A DNA stretch of 64,000 nt. Origin: Phycomyces nitens (Eukaryota > Mucoromycota > Mucoromycetes > Mucorales > Phycomycetaceae). Positions 22,302-33,431 of this stretch are shown piece after piece. Both the position numbers and the translations under genes were made by a program. Each line of letters starts with the position of its first letter. Positions within the stretch are counted from its first letter, which is position 1. Below the pieces are notes generated by a model. The model was given only the letters and a program-made list of their open reading frames with translations, searched no databases and had not been told where the DNA came from. The stretch is from positions 5,176,001-5,240,000 of the forward strand of contig JAHRBC010000004.1 of NCBI GenBank assembly GCA_022702545.1. The letters are read 5' to 3'.

Positions 22302-22850
22302 TCTCAAAAAATAAAGAGTAAAACAAAAAAATAAAGAAAAATAATTACAAAAGGAAAGTTCAGGGCAAGTATTGAACTCAATATTATGTGACTTGACTTC
22401 TATGGCTTCCCAGGGCTCACATATGGAATTATGAAAATCAATAAAAGCAATAGACTAGATGGATATGATAATAATACAACTTGGCTTATGGCACGTTTAA
22501 AGATTGTTTAAAACCCTTTCTTTTTTGTATAATTGAAAAGTGTTTGGGCCAGAGGCATTTAATCTATGGATAGCAATAGTAATAAAAGCAGTAATTTAAT
22601 TGGCCTAGACACTGGCCATTGAATAAGACATTATATATATGTCTTTAGCTTTTTGGCCACCAGGATACCTATAATGGCTGATAAACAACGGCTAGCGTGG
22701 CTGAAGATACTTCTTGGACTTTTAGTGCTCATGTTTTTAAACAACCGCCAGGTAACACTTGCCCCAGGCCATTAAATAATAATAATAATAATAATAATAA
22801 AAAGAAATATAATTGCTCTTTATTATCAAACCTTGGATTATATCTGTATA
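22302..22850 (+). promoter_or_regulatory. COQ2-ERG28 divergent promoter with an upstream ORF
   Basis: Shared control region. A TATA-like tract lies near 22629-22640. Downstream of it the first ATG on the ERG28 side (22674) opens a 33-codon frame, MADKQRLAWLKILLGLLVLMF..., closing at TAA 22773-22775. It is hydrophobic and lies before the ERG28 start. It is either an upstream ORF that lowers ERG28 translation or a separate tiny membrane protein. An AAT microsatellite (about 22779-22800) follows it. Confidence 0.45.
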
Positions 22851-23604
22851 ATGGAATTTATTATGGACACCATCTCAAACACATTTTCGACTATGCCCGA
22901 GGGAAACCTCCCAAAGTGGTTGCTGTTCACTTCTGCTCTCGGTATCTTTAACTCTATCCAGAACTATTGCACCGATTCATTGACCAAGCGCGTATATTCT
23001 GGAACTCCCGAGTTGGGTAAATGATGAATGAATATAGAAAAAAAGAAAGTATTGGATACTCAATCTATATCGATATTCGAACAACACAAAACAAAAAAGT
23101 TACTCCAATGACTGGCCGTATGTTTGCCACCTGGACCTGGTCTGTGAGCATGATCCGTATTTATGCTGCTTTCCACCTTGAACATCGCTTGTAGGTTATG
23201 ATGAGATTAGACAAGAGCTAATCTATAATGCAGCATGTATGAACTCGCCATCTGGACCTATGTGATTGCCTTGACCCATTATATGAGTGAGCTTCTCATC
23301 TTCAAGGGCTGCAAGATCTCTGTGCCTTTCATGTCTCCATTCGTCGTTGCAGGTAAGTTTAAAGACATTATGACGATTATTAAAGACTTGGATTATAGTG
23401 TCATCGTTGATTTGGTTGACCAATTCGTACGACTTTTACGTAAAATATTAGCCATTATATTTTTATATACATATATTTTATAAAGAAGAAGAGGGGCATT
23501 CCATTCTGTGCAGAAAAAAAAATTGATTTGATTTGATTTGACAACCAACCCGGGCCAACCCCCTTTTTTTTCCCATATTCCTCTATTTACTAATAGTCGA
23601 TTGA
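22851..23604 (+). CDS. ERG28: ergosterol biosynthesis scaffold protein Erg28
   Basis: ER membrane protein that tethers the C-4 demethylation enzymes (Erg25, Erg26, Erg27). Exon 1 reads MEFIMDTISNTFSTMPEGNLPKWLLFTSALGIFNSIQNY, with TKRVYSGTPEL. Exon 2 is VTPMTGRMFATWTWSVSMIRIYAAFHLEHR, exon 3 MYELAIWTYVIALTHYMSELLIFKGCKISVPFMSPFVVA. These are the four-helix Erg28 blocks in order. The end is unresolved. Exon 3 closes with donor AG|GTAAGT at 23353, and the best acceptor is the pyrimidine-rich TACTAATAG ending at 23596. Joining there gives only Val-Asp-stop, whereas another frame of that exon (SRLIETYWTQ) resembles the usual Erg28 tail. Either the tail is lost, a base is wrong, or the model is incomplete. 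ATG 22863 is an alternative start. Confidence 0.8.
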
Positions 23605-24031
23605 TTGAAACATACTGGACTCAATGTTTTCCTGAGCAAAAAGATATACATATATATATATGTGTGTATATACAGGATTCATGTATAATTGCAAGTAATA
23701 AAGTGTATCTTTATTATTCTTTGTAGTATAAATCCATAATCAGCCAAGGGTTGTTAACCATTGATATCCTGGTATTTCTCAAGGATCCTTTAATGCCCAA
23801 TATACTCTATATATCTATTGATAAATCTTTATCGAATATCAATAGAATTGCTGCTTAATTTGCAATCTTGTTTAGAGTACAATTAGACAAACTGATAAAA
23901 AAAATTATAAAGGCTGGATTGATTGGCTTACAAGATTTGGTATCCGACAAGGCCGCAGTGGCGGATGGTGGTGCTCAAGAAGGTACTGGTGGCAAGCCAT
24001 CGTCGTCCTTCCTCTTTACAATCAGTGACCA
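23605..24031. other. spacer and RPL35 5' leader
   Basis: About 430 bases. The first half contains TA repeats and AT-rich DNA. From about 23930 to 24031 the sequence becomes GC-richer and ends in a pyrimidine tract (CGTCGTCCTTCCTC), typical of a ribosomal protein gene leader. No separate gene seen. Confidence 0.5.
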
Positions 24032-24609
24032 ATGGTAGGTGACCATACAACCATCCCCCATCCCATCCCATCTATCCCATTCCATCCATCCGTGCACGAT
24101 GGGGATATCTACAAAATAGACGTCTAGAGGCAGATTTAAAAGAGACCATGCTCAAAAGCGGATTACGAGCGAATACACAAAAATCCACGGCCATTTTCTA
24201 ATATATTTTTCTATTTAATAATAAAAATAAAATAAAAAAGGCTGGCGTCAAAGCTCACGAACTCCGTAACAAGAACAAGGCCGAGCTCTTGAAGGTTCTC
24301 GACAATCAGAAGCAGGAACTTGCTTCTCTTCGTGTCCAGAAGGTTGCTGGTGGCTCTGCTTCCAAGCTCCAGGCCATTGGCCAGGCTCGCAAGGATGTTG
24401 CCCGCACCCTGACTGTCATCAACCAGACCCAGCGTGACCAGCTCCGTCTCTTCTACCAGAAGAAGAAGTTGATCCCCATCGACCTCCGCGTCAAGAAGAC
24501 CCGTGCTCTCCGCAGAGCCTTGACTCCCTATGAGCTTAGCCTCAAGACTGTCAAGTACCAGAAGAAGCAGGCCCACTTCCCCATGCGCAAGTATGCTGTC
24601 AAGGCCTAA
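24032..24609 (+). CDS. RPL35: 60S ribosomal protein L35 (uL29)
   Basis: Component of the large ribosomal subunit near the polypeptide exit tunnel. Exon 2 (24241-24609) encodes [20 protein letters not shown] ... [40 protein letters not shown] ... [38 protein letters not shown]. There is no in-frame Met before AGVK. The ATG is supplied by exon 1 at 24032-24034, directly followed by donor GTAGGT, with a 206-base intron ending AAAAAG at 24240. The total is 123 residues, the family's normal length. Yeast RPL35 genes have the same start-codon-then-intron design. Codon use is strongly biased to C-ending codons, as in highly expressed genes. Confidence 0.95.
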
Positions 24610-24852
24610 ATTCCTTTTGGACTTGGCTTGCAGTTTTTTTTTGTGAATAAAAAAAAAGGCAAAAAAAAAGAAAAGAAAGAGAATGTGCGTTTATGTTCTG
24701 TTTTTCGTAATCATACAAGAGGATTTCAATATAAAGAGAGAGTGTGTATATATGTATATGCATAAACAGCCACCACGCATTTATATAATTTGGATATATA
24801 CACACCTATTTTTATATATATAGAAACACAAAACTAAACAATATAGGTTTTG

Positions 24853-25490
24853 TTAACGGTTGGACCTTGCAACACGCTCAATTACATCATTTTTCTAAAT
24901 GGCATAAGAATTGGATGAACCCTTGGCAGCATTGATCAACTCATCAGCCAGACATTCAGCAATTGTCTTGACGTTGTGGAAAACAGCCTCACGGGTGCCA
25001 GTGATCAACAAAGAGATGAACTGATTGACACGACAAATGGGAAGGATACATCGACAGCCTGACGACGAACAGTTGCCTGGGATCCAATACGAGTGGAATC
25101 TTTACAGGGACCAGTGTTGATAATAGCATCAACAAGGATCTGATCTGAATGGGGGGTTCTGGTCAGTCAAAAGTGAACAATCTCAAACGCATGTTGAACA
25201 ATGCGGGCAGCCAACAACTTTCTTGCCGTTGTTGCGATCGTGCATCATGAGGGAGTTTGTTAAGCGCTCAACAATGGTGGGCACTATAGCAAGAGTTCAA
25301 ATTTAGATTCCCTCTTAATGCTTTTGGTTTCCTTTGAGCTGCACTTTTTATTTATTTCTTGGAAATATATTGCACTATATGCATCTTTTTGTTTTTCAAG
25401 TTTATTAATCTCATTGTATCTCACCTGGGCCTTGCGGAAATGTTTAAAGGCAAACCCAGAGAAGCCATTCTTATGGGTTGCAGGTTTTGT
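24853..25490 (-). pseudogene. ribosomal protein S5 (uS7) pseudogene
   Basis: Minus-strand DNA clearly descended from an RPS5 gene. Recognisable blocks are FKHFRKAQ (before 25425), PTIVERLTNSLMMHDRNNGKK (about 25280-25215), [42 protein letters not shown] (about 25140-25045), and [20 protein letters not shown] with ERVARSNR and stop at 24853-24855. It is disabled. At least two frame changes break it, after NNGKK and after AVDVS. An in-frame TGA interrupts the HAFEIVH region. A TAG replaces the first Lys of the AIKKK tail, and a conserved Arg is now His. An intron (GTGAGA ... CTATAG, about 25425-25285) is still present between RKAQ and CPTIVERL. It therefore arose by DNA duplication rather than retrocopying, or is a decayed former gene. 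The N-terminal third is not recognisable. Confidence 0.88.
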
Positions 25491-26088
25491 TCAACAATGA
25501 GTTGAGCGTACAAGACAAATTAAAAATATATTTATAAAATCATCAAGAATAATAATATTAATTGTTGTTGTTGTTGTTGTGGTCGATGGATTCAATACAG
25601 TTCATCCATCAAGGCAAGACAAACGTATTCCAAGTAGATGAAATATCCCAATAGCGAAAGAAAAAGAATGTCGTTTTTTCTTTTCTTTTCTTTTTCTAAA
25701 GCTGATGAATTGGTCAGCTCTGTATAAAGAACAAAGTTACATGGCATCCTACATTTACCTGACAGATAAAGAAGAGGCATCTTTTTTGTAAATTGCTTGT
25801 GGTTAAAAAGCGCCTCCGGATCCGCTGTACTTCCGGATACACAGTCACGGAGTACATGCATATAGGATCAAGAAATATATCATATATATATAAAAGAAGG
25901 GCTTTGGAGAACAAGCAAGATATTTATCAGAGTAATTGTTGCTGTTGTTGCTGTTGTTGTTTTTTGGTTTTTGGTTTTTGTTTTTATATATCTACATCTT
26001 TACAATGAACATTCAATGTAACTTTTTGTTTTTGCAGAATATAAAATCCCTATAGATAAGGCAAGGAGAGAGATCATCCAGAATCTTA
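25491..26088. other. spacer with GTT microsatellite and unexplained open frame
   Basis: Between the S5 pseudogene and V-ATPase subunit C. It contains a GTT tract (about 25564-25580) and a GTT/GCT tract (about 25937-25960). An 89-codon minus-strand frame at 25592-25861 (MHVLRDCVSGSTADPEALFNHK...) has no domain I recognise and overlaps plausible splice sites. I do not call it a gene. Confidence 0.45.
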
Positions 26089-27812
26089 TTATTGTCTACG
26101 CTCCAAGTCAAACAAGAGCTCAAACTGGACATATGGTCTGTAGTTGCTGTCATTCATAGTCTGGAGATCATGGTCCAAGATATCCTCGTTCTCTGCCTGG
26201 ACTTTTGATGTCTGGCCATGCACACCACCCAGACGACCATACTGAGCCACCAGCACTTCATCCACCTTCTTTTCATACTTTGGTGAAGCCTACTTTACAT
26301 GTCAATAATCTAATGTGCACAAGTTGCCTAGTATTACCAAGATGGACACGGCAGTGAAATCTGGAGGAAGACCATAACGAAGTACAGACTCCACAAAGAT
26401 ACGCAGTGCCTTGAGGTGGATCCAGGCAGCAAATACTTCTCCGAAATTTGTGCGTGCCAAACGAATCAACTCGCCCTGTTGTTCATGAACAGTGGTCTTG
26501 GACTCTTCAAGCTCGCCCTGCTGCTGCTTGAGAGCATCATCGTCATACTTGAAGTCACGAACAATAAAACGCTCTTCGCGTGCCTTGTGGGCAAACTCAT
26601 CTGCCACACGTTGGAAGACAGTGACAGTAAAAAGACCAAAATCTTCATCTTCGGCAATCATACTGCAGCAAGACATTATTAACAACTGTCAGAGTGCTTG
26701 TCCTATCCTGCCTAGTTTATACTTACACTGATGAACGAGGAACGACCATTGAAGTCAAGGTCTCGTAGCTGTTGTTCCACAACTTGTACAGTTGTCTAGT
26801 CAAATCACAATCTTTTGTCAAATCTCGCTTATTTCTAGGAATTCCAAGGTAGTTTACCTTGGGACAGCAACGATAAGAGTAGTAAGGTATTCAGAGTTGA
26901 GGATACAGTGTTGCTTCTTTACGATGCCATTCAAGCTCTTGACAGACAAATTGCCACTACAACACACACACACACACACACAAAGACATTAATCGCCAAT
27001 ATTTGCGGTTGGGAATTCTCACGTACGTCTGCTTGCGCTGGAGGGTCAAGAGAGCATTCTTGTTGAGGGTATAAGTGTTCATCTTGGTCTTCATTACATT
27101 ATCGATCGAGGCAACTTCCTAAAGACATGGTTTATATCTTTAGTATCTTTTTTTTTTTCATCTAGACACCTTTTTCGCTATCTATCTTGTGTGTTTTACC
27201 TGATTAAGAAGAGTGGTAGTCTCCTGCAAAGACTTGTCGGTGCGATACTTCATGCTGTTCCATTGGAAAGTACTGATATACTGATCAATTGTCTCTAGAT
27301 AATTTTTTTAAAAAAAAGCAGCAGCAGCAGCAGCAGAAATGACCGAGATGAGTAAAATTATTTTCGGGGCTGTAGATTCCCAAGAGTAACATACTGTCGT
27401 TCACAAGAAGGTAATCTTGTACATTAATCTTTTGGTCCTTGACAAGGATGCTCAAGATATCTGCAATCTTGTTGGTCGCTTGTTCAAACACGGCGTCAAA
27501 CTTGACCAGGTCGTCTGATAGTAAGACAAGGCCATCGAGGGTGCCAATCTTTTAATCATAAACGTGTCATTTGGTTGTGCTTAATCTCCAAGTTTGCTCT
27601 TTTCTTCTTGTTCTTATTCTTTCTTGTCCCTTGGGACTTTTTCTTGTTTTTTTTTTTTTTTTTGAAAGCCTATATACTAAAATCTTCATTACCTTGAACT
27701 CGGGAATCAAGAGCTGATGAGTGTCAGCATAGTCGGCCAACTTGCTTTTAAGGTTAGAAAACGTATTCTGCTTGTTTCCCAGCGCAGGGACCGAGACAAG
27801 TGTGTACTTCAT
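26089..27812 (-). CDS. VMA5: V-type proton ATPase subunit C
   Basis: Peripheral-stalk subunit of the V1 sector, bridging V1 and Vo on vacuolar and endosomal membranes. The start MKYTLVSVPALGNKQNTF is typical of the family. Exons encode GTLDGLVLLSDDLVKFDAVFEQ, then INVQDYLLVNDS and TFQWNSMKYRTDKSLQETTTLLNQ. The next are EVASIDNVMKTKMNTY, NKNALLTLQRKQTGNLSVKSLNGIVK and SEYLTTLIVAVPR, then NNSYETLTSMVVPRSS. The large C-terminal exon carries EDEDFGLFTVTVFQRVADEF ... TNFGEVFAAWIHLKALRIFVESVLRYGLPPDF. The last exon ends SNYRPYVQFELLFDLERRQ. All conserved landmarks occur in order, with about eight introns of 50-150 bases. CA and GCA microsatellites lie in two introns (about 26957-26983 and 27318-27336). 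Confidence 0.94.
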
Positions 27813-28957
27813 AGTTAAAATAAGAAACAGTAAAGGAGGAAAGCCAAAGGAACAAAAAGCAAGCCTACACGTTAAAGGGGGGACAATTGAATCCCCGGCA
27901 AGATGTTTCGGATACCAAATAAAATAAAATAAAAAATAAAATAAAAATGGAGTGTTCAAGAGTTAAAATTGATATTTTCAGGATTATTATGTTTATTTGG
28001 CCATCAGTATAGAATAAGCTGCCTTGCTGCCAAATCCACACTAGCAATTTTGGTTGTAGCAGTTGAAATATTGGTCACCTTTTTTTAGTTTTATTTTTAT
28101 TTTTAAGAAAAGAGCTTGGAGAAACTATACTAGTATTTATTCTGCCTCAAAAATTGATATATTTTGGAAAATAAGAAATTTGATCTTAGGCTGTTTTTTT
28201 AAAAGAAAAAGAAAAACAAGCCAATTTATTAATACATTGGATATATTGATACCAATTCGTTGTTTATAGTCAAGCATTATAAATGTCTTTGGATACTTTT
28301 AACGGTGTCTATTTTCACTGCTCATAAAAGTCTGGGATTTAATATCCTAGTATTTCATAATCTGTTTGTTGGAATATTACTCTGATTTTAATGGTAGAAC
28401 TCTTTCCCAACTCAATCGACAACTATGATCCTATACTCCAAAAGTCTACCATCACCATATCTCTAATGAAAGGCCATTCAAGCTCTGGTATGCACATTGT
28501 ATTATACACACGTTATAGCAGCATATAAGACCTATTTAAAATACTAGTAAATTACTTGTCTATCTGCTCGGTATGACCCTACAAAGAAATCGTACTCTGA
28601 TTATTTGCTACACACTAGCTGTTTAAAGATAGATTGGTATTAATGTTACCACGGTACAAGAGAAATCTAAAATGCTTTAGATTCAAAAGCGCTTTTTTCT
28701 TCCAACTTGACAAAAAAGAATGTTTACATCACACATCTGTAAACAATTAGCCAGAAAATCCAATTCTATTTTCATAAATCATGATACTAAATTATAGCCT
28801 CACAAAGCTTGTTCTTTTTGTTCTTTTTTTTGCTAATATTGGCAAGTATTTTCTGTAATTTCCAAAGTGTTTGGAATCTTGTGGTTTGTTTATATTGCTG
28901 CAGAATAGCTTTGAGTAACTATAATGATTGTTTCCAAAGTGTCAATAGAAGGCCGTA

Positions 28958-28995
<38 letters not shown>

Positions 28996-30630
28996 TGTAA
29001 AGGCGTCTAAGTGGAAGAACCATTTATTTACTCTTTATTTATGCATTCCAATTTGCTCAGCATATTATGGTTGTTGACACAAGTCTTGTACGTCTCAGGT
29101 GCCTTTTCTTTTTTTACGCCCTTTTCGTTTTCTTCTTGAAGGAATCGAGTTGTCTCCAACCTTTTTTATTATTATTTAATTGCCTGCGCATGCTACACAG
29201 AATATCTTGTTCAAAATACCACTAGATAATTGACATAACGTGGGTCTGATTAAGAAACTGTTGTGCAGTACATAGTTCTAGACTTGGTTCTATTCTATAC
29301 TAAAACCCATTGTTTATAAACCCCCTGGCTTGTCTCATGGATCTACCCAAAGTCTCTATCTATTCCGCGGATTTGGAGTCTGTGTAAAGGAAATGACACG
29401 CTTCCCCTGTGTCTTGAGCATTTTTTTTTAGCTTTTAGACTGCATATTCGACAAGTTGGGCGGGTTGCTTCCCAGAATATGGGTGTACATGATAAGGGGT
29501 TTGAGTTGCGTCTGATGAACATAAACAGGGTCTCTTAGTGGTATTTTGAATGTGGTTCGACACTAGAATATGCTGCGATTTTGACAAGGCAGCACAGCCG
29601 TTTAGAGATATGACAGAATCCTGCAAGACATCATTTGTTTGGCATGCATTGCTCTTGGACCCATGTAGTGCTGAAAGAGAGATGGCGATCTTGGAGGTGA
29701 TATCTTTCTAGATGGCGCACAGAGATGCGTGGATTTTGATTATCTTATTCAGAGATACCACCGACTTGCATATCTTTGCATTGTACCTCTCGAATGTCCT
29801 TTTGATAGGATCCCTCGTCTCACATTATATGTCTATAACATTCTGAATATAAGCCATTATTCCTGATAAGCATGGCTTGGTGATTTGCGTTTTAAGAATG
29901 TCCACAAGGTTTCATGATTGGTTCCAAACTGCTTATCAATGTATTTAATAATGAAAGCCTATAAAAGCAGGACAGCATTCAATCCTGTAAGATGCATTGA
30001 GTTGGACAAGGGCATCAACTGAATATGTATTATTAGTTTATTGGATACATTGTAATTGCCTGTCTATTCATGGTAATTTTAATACAACAACCAAAAATAA
30101 ATAAATAATAATAATAATAATGCTTTTTGCCTGTGCAATAATACCCAGCCAGCTTCTCTGCATATCGAGTCTTGTACTTTTGACTTTTATAGCCTACAAG
30201 CGACCACTGAATATCCTCAGATATTATATATATATATATATATATAATACTTTGATTCACTTGGCCAATTTAGAACCATTGGTACAATTGTACCAGCAAT
30301 TACATAATTTACAACAATTGAGAATTTTTTTAGCGTCTAGACCTCTTTTTCTTTTTCTTTTTTTTTAAATTCAACACCTTGAGCTCTAGCACGCTCTTCT
30401 CCACCATTAATAATCATTTAATAAATACAGGCAATCATTTTCCTAGTCCATTTATATAAATAAATATATAAATAAATAAAAACATTAATAATAATGATTT
30501 CACGAGCCCGTGCGATCAAAAAATAGAGGCAAACAATCACGTGAAGTCCCTAGCAAAAAATACCCAAACATCTGTCCTTTTCGTTTGCTCTTCTTTACTC
30601 CTCTTTGCCTGTTTTTTTTGTTGTTGAAAA
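27813..30630. other. 2.8-kb gene-poor spacer
   Basis: AT-rich spacer upstream of both VMA5 (-) and VAP (+). It contains an ATT microsatellite (about 28957-28994), an AAT tract (about 30106-30120) and a TA tract (about 30229-30246). Short stretches look protein-like but are cut by stops, for example 28430-28500 on the minus strand and 29706-29850 on the plus strand. None matches a family I know. No intact gene seen. Confidence 0.55.
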
Positions 30631-31820
30631 ATGTCTGTTCAGCTATCACCTTCGAATGCGCTTGTCTTTAAACGTAAAAACTAGCTTGCAAATAAATATA
30701 ATTGTGTGTGTGTAAAAAAAAAAGAGGGCAGGATTCTCAAGTCATCGACACCCCCAATCTCTTATCATCCTTAGGCCCTCTCCAAGTCCTTTCAAAGGAG
30801 ATCTTGGTCTTAAAGAATCCCGGTGCAGAATCAATAATATTCAAAGTCAAAACTACTGCCCCAAAGCAATACTGTGTTCGTCCTAATTCTGGTCTCATTG
30901 AGCCATACTCTGAACTTCAAGTACAAGGTAATTCACAGGGAAAACAATACCAATTGAATAATAGAGACTAGTGGTATAAAAAGAGAGCTGTGGTTGATCA
31001 ATTGGTCAAGAGAGTAAAAGATATATATATATATATAAAAAGGAAGAAGTGTCATTGACATTACAAATTGCACCGCAGTACATCACATTGCACTGCAGAA
31101 AGATAATGAACTGACCCATTGCTCTTGTTACCCTTTTTGACCAGTCATCCTACAGCCTCTCAAGGAAGAACCTCCGTTGGACTTTCAGTGCAAGGACAAG
31201 TTTCTTGTTCAGACAGCCGTCATTGACCAAACTCTACACAAAAGTATTCCGTTGGCTGAACTTGTACGAAAGATGAATATTGCTGTTGCATTCGAAACTT
31301 ATTTTGTATTTTTTGGTAGTGGCACACACTTGAGAACCGTGACAAGGGAGCAATTCAGCAGCACAAACTTCGATGCATGTTCTTGAGCCCTAAAGAAGCC
31401 GAGAAATACCGCCTAGGTGACCCAGCAGAAGAATCTGGTTCAAAACCGTCAGGATCACCAAGATCACCAAGATCACCAAGATCAGAACCAGAAGGCCCAC
31501 CGCCAGTCTATTCACAACAAGACTCGATCCCTGATCCTGCTGTGTTGATTAATCTGGAGGAAGCAAAGGTTAAATTGGAAAAGGAGCTAGAGGATGCCCA
31601 GGAGACCATTCGTAGTCTAATCAGTCAGATTGAAAAGGAAAAGCATAGCCCTGTGCAGCCAAAGACATCCAAGAAACTGCCATCGATTGTTCAGCCATTA
31701 GATGCAGTCCATCGTCATTTGGCTCAACTGGAGAAGTCCAGGACGACTGAAGGCTATCCTCCTCAGGTTGTTTTGATGTTGGCCATGTTGGTCTTTTTGG
31801 TTACTTTGATCTTCTTTTAA
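30631..31820 (+). CDS. SCS2: VAP family protein (Scs2-like), ER membrane-contact-site receptor
   Basis: Tail-anchored ER protein that recruits FFAT-motif partners such as lipid-transfer proteins. The start MSVQLSPSNALVFK opens an N-terminal MSP domain. Exon 2 joins by phase-1 splicing (AAAC|GTAAAA ... TTAG|GCCC) to give RPLQVLSKEILVLKNP. The FFAT-binding signature KTTAPKQYCVRPNSGLIEP follows, then VILQPLKEEPPLDFQCKDKFLVQTAVI. A Ser-Pro-Arg-rich linker (SPRSPRSPRS), a coiled coil (EEAKVKLEKELEDAQETIRSLISQIEKEK) and a C-terminal membrane anchor VVLMLAMLVFLVTLIFF complete the classic VAP order. About five exons. Confidence 0.93.
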
Positions 31821-32076
31821 ATCCAATTTAAACTATATATAATCATAATCATAATCATAATTATTATATGTATATCTTTATACAAATGCATGCATGTATG
31901 TGTGTATGTGTGTATGTATGCGATGCATTCAGCCATAACCACCAACCATTATATCAAATTACAATAATCTAAAGAATTGTTCCCCATCCCAATCTGCATT
32001 CTTTTTTTCTTTTTTCTTTTTTTGGCCATACAATCCACATTGCATTTGCATCACAGTTTCTCACTCACTGCTCATG

Positions 32077-33186
32077 TCAATATGCTGGCAAGATGTCTTC
32101 AATTACACCTCCTCCAAGGCACCAGTCCTTATCCCACACAACAACCTGCTGTCCTTGTGCCATGGCCCGCACTGGCTCATCAAACACAAGCTTATAGCGA
32201 CCATCGTCTTCAATCGACAGTCTGGCCTTTGCTGCAGACTGACGGTACCGGACCTGACAATCTACCCTCTCAATCGACTGAGGTCCATTGATCCACACCC
32301 AGTCTCGGGCAATACAGCCCTTGTGAAAAAGAGCAGGATGTGTGGATCCAGGTACACAGACCAATGTGTTGGTTTCCATGTGCTTTTGAGCCACAAACCA
32401 TCGATGAGGACCATGATGGATGTGTGCCGACTGCCCAATGGTGTAGCCATACAGACCCTTGTGCTCTCCAATGGGTCTTCCTTCAAGATCCACAGCCTGA
32501 CCTGGTGGTTGATCAATATACTGAGCCAGAAAGTCGGCAAACCGACGCTTTTGTCCAACAAAACAAATGCCCATGCTCTCCTTCTTTTGTGCAACATGCA
32601 GTCCTAGTTGAGCAGCAAGAAGTTTGACCTGAGCCTTTGAAGTAAATTGGCCCAAGGGGAACATGGTTCTTTCAAGAGCCTTTGAAGGCACGGTTGACAA
32701 GTAGTACGATTGATCTTTGGTGGGATCCATTCCACGCAGGAGACGTCCTCCTTGTTGGCGACAATAGTGACCTGTGGCTAGGAATGTATCTTTTGGAAGT
32801 TGATCAAGCAGAGCGCCAAACTTAATTGACCGGTTGCATTGAATGTCAGGGTTGGGAGTCAGGCCGGCTTCGTAGTCTTGGAGGGTTTGGCTAAAGACGT
32901 CTTGCCAGTATTGTTTGACAAAGTCGATTTGGCGACATTGGATTCCAATCGTGGCACATACTTTCTGGACATCGTTCCAGTCTTCTGTGCTTGTGCATAC
33001 GCCTCTTTCGTCTGCAGTGTCCCAGTTGCGCATGTAGATTCCCTGGACTTGGTAGCCTTGGCTGTGTAGTAGGGCGGCTGCAACACTAGAGTCTACGCCG
33101 CCTGACATGGCCATCATGACCTTTGGTGTGGTTAGTGATGAATAGGATCGCCTTTGGGCAAATAGGAATCTCGTGAGGGTAGACAT
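32077..33186 (-). CDS. SLM3: mitochondrial tRNA-specific 2-thiouridylase
   Basis: Adds sulfur to C2 of the wobble uridine of mitochondrial Lys, Glu and Gln tRNAs (MnmA/TRMU family). Intronless, 369 residues, against the multi-exon genes around it. N-terminus MSTLTRFLFAQRRSYSSL is Arg/Ser-rich, as expected for a mitochondrial presequence. The PP-loop is MMAMSGGVDSSVAA; family blocks are GIYMRNWDTADE, GLTPNPDIQCNRSIKFGALLD (catalytic Cys), LATGHYCR, DPTKDQSYYLSTVP and MGICFVGQKRRFADFL (second catalytic Cys), then the GLYGYTIGQ and C-terminal beta-barrel with GGVIEDILPAY. It is convergent with the VAP gene; the 256 bases between contain ATG/TATG repeats. Confidence 0.95.
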   Translation of the reverse strand: MSTLTRFLFAQRRSYSSLTTPKVMMAMSGGVDSSVAAALLHSQGYQVQGIYMRNWDTADERGVCTSTEDWNDVQKVCATIGIQCRQIDFVKQYWQDVFSQTLQDYEAGLTPNPDIQCNRSIKFGALLDQLPKDTFLATGHYCRQQGGRLLRGMDPTKDQSYYLSTVPSKALERTMFPLGQFTSKAQVKLLAAQLGLHVAQKKESMGICFVGQKRRFADFLAQYIDQPPGQAVDLEGRPIGEHKGLYGYTIGQSAHIHHGPHRWFVAQKHMETNTLVCVPGSTHPALFHKGCIARDWVWINGPQSIERVDCQVRYRQSAAKARLSIEDDGRYKLVFDEPVRAMAQGQQVVVWDKDWCLGGGVIEDILPAY

Positions 33187-33431
33187 GTGTGTATTGGGCT
33201 AAACTTTTTAATTTTAATTTTTTATTTTTATTTTTTATTTTTTATTTTAATAAATAAATAAAAATATAAATATAAATATAAATAAATAAAAAATAAAAAT
33301 GTGAGAATGATTGAATTGATCTCAGCCACAGTGATCGTTACTATGTTTGCTGCAGCCAGAATTGAAACAATAGCAGATGATCACATATTATAAGATTGTC
33401 TGGCTGCATTTCTTTAGAGATCGATGGGATA

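Noticed and set aside
29540..29580. GGTTCGA motif suggesting a tRNA B-box
   Set aside because: The downstream bases do not complete a T-arm, and no acceptor stem or A-box could be paired around it.
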